44,745 bases of DNA from an uncultured Candidatus Melainabacteria bacterium (GTDB taxonomy: Bacteria; Cyanobacteriota; Vampirovibrionia; Gastranaerophilales; Gastranaerophilaceae), in NCBI GenBank assembly GCA_934747325.1, contig CAKVGW010000008.1:1-44745 (forward strand). Direction: 5' to 3'. This document shows, piece after piece, positions 39,717 through 44,745 of this stretch. Each line of letters opens with the position of its first letter. Position 1 is the stretch's first letter. A program made the position numbers and the translations under genes. The notes under the pieces were generated by a model that was not told the DNA's origin, made no database searches, and worked only from the letters and a program-made list of their open reading frames with translations.

Positions 39717-40904
39717 CTATAGAGAATTTCTATAAATTTCTTCAACAGCTTCTTTTGTAGCCTTTGTAGGAGCAATTGCTAACAAACCGTCAAGAGAAGG
39801 TGTTGTAAATGCCAAGTTTACAAGAGTTGGAACATCAGCTTCAGTGAATCCCTCATCTTTCAATTTATTAGGAACTCCAACTGATTTTAACCATTCATAA
39901 ACACCTTTAGAAGCTTCTTCAGCAGTTTCAACCTTACCAACAACAGGTTCTAAAATGTATTTTAATGTTTCAGCTTTAGCTGAGAAAATGTTTTTAACAA
40001 CAGCAGGTAATAGCATTGCCAACCCTAAGCCGTGTGATAATTCGTGTTTTACTGCACTCAACGGGTGTTCTAGAGCATGCGTATAGTGTAACAAGCCGTT
40101 ATCGAAACAAACACCGCCCATCATAGCGGCATAAGCCAAGAAGTATCTTGCTTCTAAATCTTCAGGATTTTCAATTGCTTTAGGTAAATACTTAGAAACA
40201 AGTGTTACAACTTCTCTTGCTAAAGTGATTGCATAAGGTGATGCAACTGTTGATGTAGCTGCTTCAATTACGTGGTTAACAGCGTCAATTGAAACAAATC
40301 TAGTTTGTTTTGGAGATAATTTAACCATCAAAGCAGGGTCATCAATTGCGTATGTAGGATAAATACAATCATAAGCAATAGCAGGTTTGTAGTCTTTTTC
40401 TGGAATTGTTACAACCGCAAATCTGTTTGTTTCCGTACCTGTACCATGGGTTAAATTAATAGCAACGATAGGAGCTGCAACTTCAGGAGTGAAAGTAAAT
40501 TCATAAATATCATTTGCTGTCTTATCAGGGTATTTAAGCAAAATAGCAACTGATTTTCCTGCATCTGTAGGAGAACCACCGCCAATTGCAATAACAGCTT
40601 TTGCACCAAAATCCTTTGCTATTTTTGCAGCTTCGTTTACGGCTGTAGAAGTTGGGTTTGGAGTAACGCCGTCATAATTAACATATTCTATACCGTTATT
40701 TTGCAATGCTTTTTCAACAACAGCCCATGCGCCTGTTGCTTTGTATGCGTTTTTACCGCTCATTACAATAACTTTGTCTAAACCTTTTGATTTAAAATCT
40801 TTTGCGATATCTTCAATCTTATTAATTGCACCGCATCCGAAAAATACAGAAGTTCTTGTTCTTATTTCACGAACTTCATGGATATTAACATCTTTTTCCC
40901 ACAT
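39717..40904 (-). CDS. Iron-containing alcohol dehydrogenase
   Basis: This 395-aa group III alcohol dehydrogenase probably reoxidises NAD(P)H in fermentation. The cofactor motif is GGGSPTDAGK (108-117). The metal ligands of the family fall on Asp207, His211 (DAVNH), His276 and His291 (HALEHPL ... LSHG). The substrate is not defined; ethanol, butanol, lactaldehyde and propanediol enzymes all belong here. AAAGGAGAA precedes the ATG. It stands alone between terminators and the divergent HU gene. Confidence 0.92.
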   Translation of the reverse strand: MWEKDVNIHEVREIRTRTSVFFGCGAINKIEDIAKDFKSKGLDKVIVMSGKNAYKATGAWAVVEKALQNNGIEYVNYDGVTPNPTSTAVNEAAKIAKDFGAKAVIAIGGGSPTDAGKSVAILLKYPDKTANDIYEFTFTPEVAAPIVAINLTHGTGTETNRFAVVTIPEKDYKPAIAYDCIYPTYAIDDPALMVKLSPKQTRFVSIDAVNHVIEAATSTVASPYAITLAREVVTLVSKYLPKAIENPEDLEARYFLAYAAMMGGVCFDNGLLHYTHALEHPLSAVKHELSHGLGLAMLLPAVVKNIFSAKAETLKYILEPVVGKVETAEEASKGVYEWLKSVGVPNKLKDEGFTEADVPTLVNLAFTTPSLDGLLAIAPTKATKEAVEEIYRNSL

Positions 40905-41042
40905 AAGAATTCTCCTTTCTTTAACACTACAAGATAATTATAGCCTATTAACTTCAAATGTAAAGTTTTATTAATTTTCGTAACAAAAACAGCTGAAATA
41001 TAATAGTATTGTAAAGTTTCGCTAAAAAATAACTTTTACTAC

Positions 41043-41070
41043 TTGCAAAAATCACTACAAAGTGTATAAT
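41043..41070 (+). promoter_or_regulatory. Promoter of the HU gene
   Basis: TTGCAA (41043-41048), a 16-bp spacer and a perfect TATAAT (41065-41070) are followed by a leader containing an ATGCGC/GCGCAT stem (41082-41110). Confidence 0.75.
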
Positions 41071-41140
41071 GGGATGTATGAAATGCGCAAAACCTAGTAT
41101 ATTAGCGCATAAGAGAGTAAGAGTGTATAGGAGATTTATC

Positions 41141-41413
41141 ATGAACAAAGAAGAATTAGTAAAAGAAATTTCTAAGAAGACTAAACTTTCACAAAAAGTT
41201 TCTTCAGATGTACTTTCAGCTACATTAGAAATTATCCAAAAAACAGTTGCTAAAGGTAAAAAAGTTACTTTAGTTGGTTTTGGTACTTGGGAAGCTCGCA
41301 AGAGAGCAGCTAGAGTAGGTAGAAATCCTCAAACCGGTAAAGAATTGAAGATTGCTGCTAAAACAGTTCCAGCTTTCTCAGCTGGTAAGAGCTTCAAAGA
41401 ACTTGTAAAATAG
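41141..41413 (+). CDS. hup: HU-family DNA-binding protein
   Basis: This 90-aa histone-like protein bends and compacts DNA as a dimer. The start at 41141 follows AGGAG by eight bases and gives the exact HU length. MNKEELVKEISKKTKLSQK is the N-terminal helix pair. VTLVGFGTWEARKRAARVGRNPQTGKELKI contains the HU signature GFGTF (Trp in place of the last Phe) and the beta arm with RNPQTG. The C-terminal FSAGKSFKELVK is standard. It is monocistronic with its own promoter and terminator and is probably highly expressed. Confidence 0.97.
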   Translation: MNKEELVKEISKKTKLSQKVSSDVLSATLEIIQKTVAKGKKVTLVGFGTWEARKRAARVGRNPQTGKELKIAAKTVPAFSAGKSFKELVK

Positions 41414-41432
41414 TTCGTTTGAAAAACTTATA

Positions 41433-41472
41433 AAATGAGCGGATTTCTGAAAGAAATCCGCTCATTTCGTTT
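41433..41472. terminator. Bidirectional terminator between HU and dppC
   Basis: AAATGAGCGGATTTC and GAAATCCGCTCATTT (15-bp stem) are followed by CGTTTT on the plus strand and by TATAAGTTTTT on the minus strand. Confidence 0.88.
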
Positions 41473-41482
41473 TATTAAAACT

Positions 41483-42511
41483 TTATCTTATAATTTTTTG
41501 AGACTTAGGGTCTAAAATATCTCTAATCGCATCACCTAACAAATTAAAGCAAAGAACTGCGATAAAAATCAACGCACCAGGAGTCAAAAGCCAAGGACGA
41601 TAAAAAATGTTTGTAAATTCTTGTGCTTCTTTTAGCATATTTCCCCAACTAGCGTCAGGTTGTTGAATTCCAAGCCCTAAAAAGCTTAAACCTGATTCTG
41701 CCAAGATGTATGATGGCACGCTCAGAGTCATTGCAATTATTACATAACTTGTTGTTTGAGGTAATATATGTTTCAAAATAATTCGCCAATCAGAAGCACC
41801 AAGCGTTTTTTCCGCCTGTACAAAATCCTCATTTTTAATAGATAAAACCATTCCCCTTACAACTCTTGCAAAACCTGACCAACCAATCAGTGCAAGGATT
41901 ACAACAATGAGGGCAAATCGTTGAACACTTGTCATGCCACTTGGAAGAATTGCAGCAAGAATTATTAAAAGATAAAAACTCGGTATTGCCATAATAGCTT
42001 CTGCAAACCTCATCATCAAAGTATCAATAATTCCACCGTAATAACCTGAAATTCCTCCATAAATTAAACCTATAGGAAAAACTATAAGAAGGGATAAAAA
42101 TCCGACAGTCATTGAAATTCGTCCCCCAAAAAGCAAGCGAGAAAAAACATCGCGCCCGTTAATATCCGTGCCTAAAAGATATATTTGTCCGCCATCTTGC
42201 ACACCAAATAAATGACCATGAGTAAACAATTTCAAATAGTATTTATGACTTCTGTCTTGCTTAAAAACTGTTTGCATTAAAGAAGGTTCATATTCTCTAA
42301 CATAATTATATGTGTAAGGACGCGAAAGTTTTCCACATTCATTAATTGTATAAATTTTAGATGGCGGTGCATAAGCCATCTCTCTGTTAGAATAAGTACT
42401 AGAATACGGCGCTATGAAATCCGCAAAAAGAATTAATAAATACATAATTGCAAGAATTATAAAAGCTGTTTTTGCGAATTTGTCTTGAAAGATTTTTTTT
42501 ATTATTTCCAT
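41483..42511 (-). CDS. dppC: Peptide ABC transporter permease, OppC/DppC type
   Basis: This 342-aa inner-membrane permease has an N-terminal helix (14-36, then ADFIAPYSS), a periplasmic loop of about 85 residues, then five helices. The cytoplasmic loop AEKTLGASDWRIILKHILP is the EAA motif that contacts the ATPase. The C-terminal GLGIQQPDASWGNML and DPK are typical of DppC. It lies downstream of dppB across a repeat-filled 174-bp gap; one repeat ends about 12 nt before the ATG and carries its only G-rich ribosome-like sequence. The ATPase genes are not between it and the terminator, so they are encoded elsewhere. Confidence 0.94.
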   Translation of the reverse strand: MEIIKKIFQDKFAKTAFIILAIMYLLILFADFIAPYSSTYSNREMAYAPPSKIYTINECGKLSRPYTYNYVREYEPSLMQTVFKQDRSHKYYLKLFTHGHLFGVQDGGQIYLLGTDINGRDVFSRLLFGGRISMTVGFLSLLIVFPIGLIYGGISGYYGGIIDTLMMRFAEAIMAIPSFYLLIILAAILPSGMTSVQRFALIVVILALIGWSGFARVVRGMVLSIKNEDFVQAEKTLGASDWRIILKHILPQTTSYVIIAMTLSVPSYILAESGLSFLGLGIQQPDASWGNMLKEAQEFTNIFYRPWLLTPGALIFIAVLCFNLLGDAIRDILDPKSQKIIR

Positions 42512-42521
42512 AAGTTTATTT

Positions 42522-42551
42522 TACCCCTAACCCCTCTCTATAAGAGAGGGA
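42522..42551 (-). repeat. CCCTCTC/GAGAGGG repeat at the dppC start
   Basis: On the minus strand, TCCCTCTC-TTAT-AGAGAGGGG then TTAGGGGTA is the same unit as at 28893-28924, again right before a start codon. Confidence 0.65.
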
Positions 42552-42567
42552 ACAAAGTTCGTGTGCT

Positions 42568-42602
42568 GTCATTGCGAGCCTCGTAAGAGGCGTGGCAATC
42601 CA
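42568..42602 (+). repeat. REP-type palindrome (GTCATTGCGAG...GTGGCAATCCA)
   Basis: GTCATTGCGAGCCTC-GTAA-GAGGC and GTGGCAATCCA form an imperfect hairpin of the REP class found between genes in many bacteria. Related copies are at 43689 and 43758. Confidence 0.75.
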
Positions 42603-42613
42603 TATTGTAAAAA

Positions 42614-42682
42614 CTAACCCTCACCCGAATTTCTAAGTTTCGCACAGCTCAACTTGAAATTCTACCCTATCCCTAGGAGAGG
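42614..42682 (-). repeat. Longer CCTCTCC...GGGTGAGGG repeat with internal hairpin
   Basis: On the minus strand it begins CCTCTCCTAGGGATAGGG and ends GGGTGAGGGTTAG. Between these, GAATTTC and GAAATTC form a hairpin. It abuts the dppB stop and looks like an expanded member of the 28893 repeat family. Confidence 0.55.
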
Positions 42683-42685
42683 AAG

Positions 42686-43657
42686 CTACCTGCTCGCCCT
42701 AATTCTCGGATCTGCTATCATTAGCAGAATATCCGCAATTAAGTTACCTAATATCAACATTATAGTCCCCATCATCAATGATGCCATAACTAAATTAATA
42801 TCAGATTTCATAACCGCCTCCAAAATCAGACGTCCAAGTCCCGGATACTGGAAAACATATTCAGTAAGCGCAGCACCGCTCAAAAGCCCTGCAAACTCAA
42901 ACCCTAACAATGTTATCATAGGATTTATTGCATTTCTTAGAGCGTGCTTAAAAATTACTTTGTTTTCACTCAAACCTTTTGCACGAGCAAATTTAACATA
43001 ATCACTATCCAATACTTCAAGCATATTTGCTCGCATTTGTCTTTGCAAACCTGATAATGAAATTGTAAACAATACGATTACAGGCAAAACCAAGTGTTTA
43101 GATAAATCCATTATTTTCCCGCAAAAACTCATCTCGTTAAAATCGTAACTCGTCAGACCTCCAACAGGAAACCAACCGGTTTTTACAGCAAAAATCAGCA
43201 TCAAAATAGCAAAGAAAAACGAAGGAATTGCCATCCCTACACTAGAAATGACTGTTAAAATCCTATCAAACGCCGTTTCTTTTTTTATCGCAGCCAAAAT
43301 CCCAAGTGGAATTCCTACTATCCAAGTCATAAAAATCACAATACTTGTCAACAATAATGTATTTGGAATTCTTTCTTTTAGTTTAGTAGAAACCTTTTCA
43401 CCGGCAGACGTATACCCTAAATCACCTTGAACAAAAGATTTTGCCCAAGACGCATACTGAATATAAATCGGTTTATCCAATTTCAAACGCTTCATTTCTT
43501 TACTTAATGTTTCTTGAGAAATAGAAGGATTTAAGCGAAGTTCTGCAAGCGGATCAACAGGTGAAAGTCTGATTATAAAAAAACTTATTAAAGATACCAA
43601 GATTAAAAGCGGTATCACTTGTAGAATTCTTTTTAGTATATATTTAAATAAATTCAT
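42686..43657 (-). CDS. dppB: Peptide ABC transporter permease, OppB/DppB type
   Basis: This 323-aa inner-membrane permease begins with YILKRILQVIPLLILVSLISFFIIRLSPVDP, the usual DppB opening, and has about six helices. The EAA loop is FARAKGLSENKVIFKHALRNAINP. LGFEFAGLLSGAALTEYVFQYPGLGRL is a family signature. AAGGAAAAGAA is the ribosome site. It lies 149 bp downstream of the binding-protein gene with two REP palindromes in the gap, and upstream of dppC. It should form the heteromeric pore with DppC. Confidence 0.95.
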   Translation of the reverse strand: MNLFKYILKRILQVIPLLILVSLISFFIIRLSPVDPLAELRLNPSISQETLSKEMKRLKLDKPIYIQYASWAKSFVQGDLGYTSAGEKVSTKLKERIPNTLLLTSIVIFMTWIVGIPLGILAAIKKETAFDRILTVISSVGMAIPSFFFAILMLIFAVKTGWFPVGGLTSYDFNEMSFCGKIMDLSKHLVLPVIVLFTISLSGLQRQMRANMLEVLDSDYVKFARAKGLSENKVIFKHALRNAINPMITLLGFEFAGLLSGAALTEYVFQYPGLGRLILEAVMKSDINLVMASLMMGTIMLILGNLIADILLMIADPRIRASR

Positions 43658-43688
43658 TTCTTTTCCTTGTTAATTTTATACCTTACTT

Positions 43689-43733
43689 TGGATTGCTTCG
43701 TCACCAATTTTAGCAGTTGTTCCTCGCAAAGAC
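43689..43733 (-). repeat. REP-type palindrome, reverse orientation
   Basis: On the minus strand GTCTTTGCGAGGAAC ... GACGAAGCAATCCA matches the common REP consensus. It faces the copy at 43758-43802 and forms a BIME-like pair. Confidence 0.75.
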
Positions 43734-43757
43734 TTAACGTTTTATTCCTAATTTGGC

Positions 43758-43802
43758 GTCATTGCGAGGCGCGATTACAATTTTATGCGCTGTGGCAATC
43801 CA
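43758..43802 (+). repeat. REP-type palindrome, forward orientation
   Basis: GTCATTGCGAGGCGCGATTA with a loop and GCGCTGTGGCAATCCA makes an imperfect stem. It lies five bases from the end of the binding-protein gene. Confidence 0.75.
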
Positions 43803-43806
43803 TTTA

Positions 43807-44745
43807 TCACTCTATATAAACCTCATCCAAATTGTAAATCAATCCGCTTAAAGCTGTCGGGAAAATATTCTTAAACTTTTTCCTGATTGCAGTAATTCTA
43901 ATTGGTGAATACAAATAAATTATTGGCTTTTGATTATAAATAATTGTCTGATATCTGTCGTACAAAGGCTTGCGCTCTTCATATGTAAGTTTTAGTGCAC
44001 CTTCTCTAAAAATTTCATCTAACTCTTTTTCCCAATCCAGTCTATCGTCGACAGAATAGCCGTTAGGACGCTGATTAAACAAATGTAAACTTCCATTTGA
44101 AGTCCAAACATTTTTACCGTCATGCGGCTCAAAAGGAGTTCCGGTAAGTCCCATTATCGCCATATCCCAGTCATTTGTATTTGTCATTTTATTCACAAGA
44201 GAATTAAATTCTACAGGCTTAAAGTTCACCTTCATTCCCAAGTCTTCTAAATCTTGTTTAACCATAACACCTAAAGCTTCGCGCTCAAGGTTACCTGCGT
44301 TTGTATATAAATCAAATTCTACTCGATTATTTGAAGAATCGTACAATTTTCCATCTTTTTGCTTAAAACCTGCTTTTTCAAGACTCTTTTTCGCAACCTT
44401 CAAGTCACACGGATGCCCTTTAATATATTTATTTAAATAAATAGAATTTAAACTCTCAGCTGTAAATAAAGGTTCTGCCACACCAGATGCAATATTCTGT
44501 ACCATATTCTTTCTATCAACAGCCCAATCAATCGCGGCTCTAAAATCCCTATTAGCAAACCATTTATGTTTAATAGGGTTTACGTAAGGCTTGCCATTTT
44601 TATCTTTTCGATTATTTAGATTAATGACCAAAAACAAAGTTCCGGTGTCAGGTCCTAAATTATAAACTTTATAATCTGATTTTGCTTCATTAAGTTTATA
44701 TTGCGCAACATTCGCACCTCGAATTCCCAAAACATCAATTTCTTT
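43807..44745 (-). CDS. Peptide ABC transporter substrate-binding protein, family 5 (C-terminal part)
   Basis: The frame is open through the right edge of the window, so the N-terminus and signal peptide are missing; 312 residues remain. SBP_bac_5 marks include the region FANRDFRAAIDWAVDRKNMV, then AEPLF, ASLEK-like KKSLEKAGFKQKDGKLYD, and the late YDRYQTIIYNQKPIIYLYSP. It would capture oligopeptides or dipeptides in the periplasm and deliver them to DppB and DppC encoded downstream. A TTG at 44730 is internal and not a start. Confidence 0.92.
   Translation of the reverse strand, partial: KEIDVLGIRGANVAQYKLNEAKSDYKVYNLGPDTGTLFLVINLNNRKDKNGKPYVNPIKHKWFANRDFRAAIDWAVDRKNMVQNIASGVAEPLFTAESLNSIYLNKYIKGHPCDLKVAKKSLEKAGFKQKDGKLYDSSNNRVEFDLYTNAGNLEREALGVMVKQDLEDLGMKVNFKPVEFNSLVNKMTNTNDWDMAIMGLTGTPFEPHDGKNVWTSNGSLHLFNQRPNGYSVDDRLDWEKELDEIFREGALKLTYEERKPLYDRYQTIIYNQKPIIYLYSPIRITAIRKKFKNIFPTALSGLIYNLDEVYIE

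Overview
The window is AT-rich DNA from a Gram-negative anaerobe. The best guess is a non-photosynthetic cyanobacterial relative of the Melainabacteria/Gastranaerophilales type. This placement is inferred, not proven. It rests on four things: a Ycf45-like AAA ATPase with a C-terminal R3H domain (a cyanobacterial hallmark); a radical SAM/DUF2344 protein shortly upstream of an RNase E/G gene; an outer-membrane efflux system and an MlaE permease; and several lineage-type proteins carrying short Phe-x-Gly-Lys boxes. Metabolism looks fermentative: a Na+-pumping decarboxylase, an Fe-dependent alcohol dehydrogenase and glycolytic enzymes, with no respiratory genes in view.

Layout. 1-276: 3' end of gcvPA. 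360-6047 (minus): a complete tripartite RND efflux operon with overlapping genes (outer membrane factor, pump, adaptor). 6191-7840: a small protein behind a distinctive promoter block, an unknown 168-aa protein, and prmC. 7853-9424: the Ycf45/R3H ATPase. 9541-11400: an exported hypothetical and a membrane HEAGH metallopeptidase. 11498-18488: radical SAM/DUF2344 gene, a repeat-rich insertion with two small minus-strand genes, then the rng - small membrane protein - rsmI operon behind a roughly 350-nt leader. 18522-21379: a Cys-rich exported protein, ilvC and eno. 21493-22224: mlaE, apparently leaderless. 22456-26433 (minus): the birA-oadG-oadA-oadB operon. 26714-28777: a large membrane protein with two FKGK boxes and an apparent internal duplication. 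28929-33941: an exported protein, pgk, two tandem plsC paralogues and a RelA/SpoT-like protein. 33979-34920: thrB. 35055-36795: two tandem exported paralogues of unknown function. 36863-37807: ROK glucokinase. 37912-39242: bioG-bioC. 39354-39642: a second small protein behind the same promoter block as at 6191. 39717-41413: Fe-ADH and HU. 41483-44745: a peptide ABC transporter operon (binding protein cut by the window end) with REP-type repeats between its genes.

How the genes fit together. Biotin is a recurring theme: bioG and bioC make and release the pimeloyl precursor, birA attaches biotin, and OadA is the biotinylated enzyme whose decarboxylation energy OadB turns into a sodium gradient. 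Enolase, phosphoglycerate kinase and glucokinase give core glycolysis. IlvC and ThrB are isolated amino-acid steps.

The most interesting items are these: a divergent RelA/SpoT-fold protein that keeps the synthetase catalytic residues; a 64-bp promoter block shared without gaps by two unrelated small genes 33 kb apart; the Phe-x-Gly-Lys box shared by otherwise unrelated proteins; the internal duplication in the 687-aa membrane protein; and a tandem pair of exported paralogues. No tRNA, rRNA, CRISPR array, prophage or transposase gene was seen.
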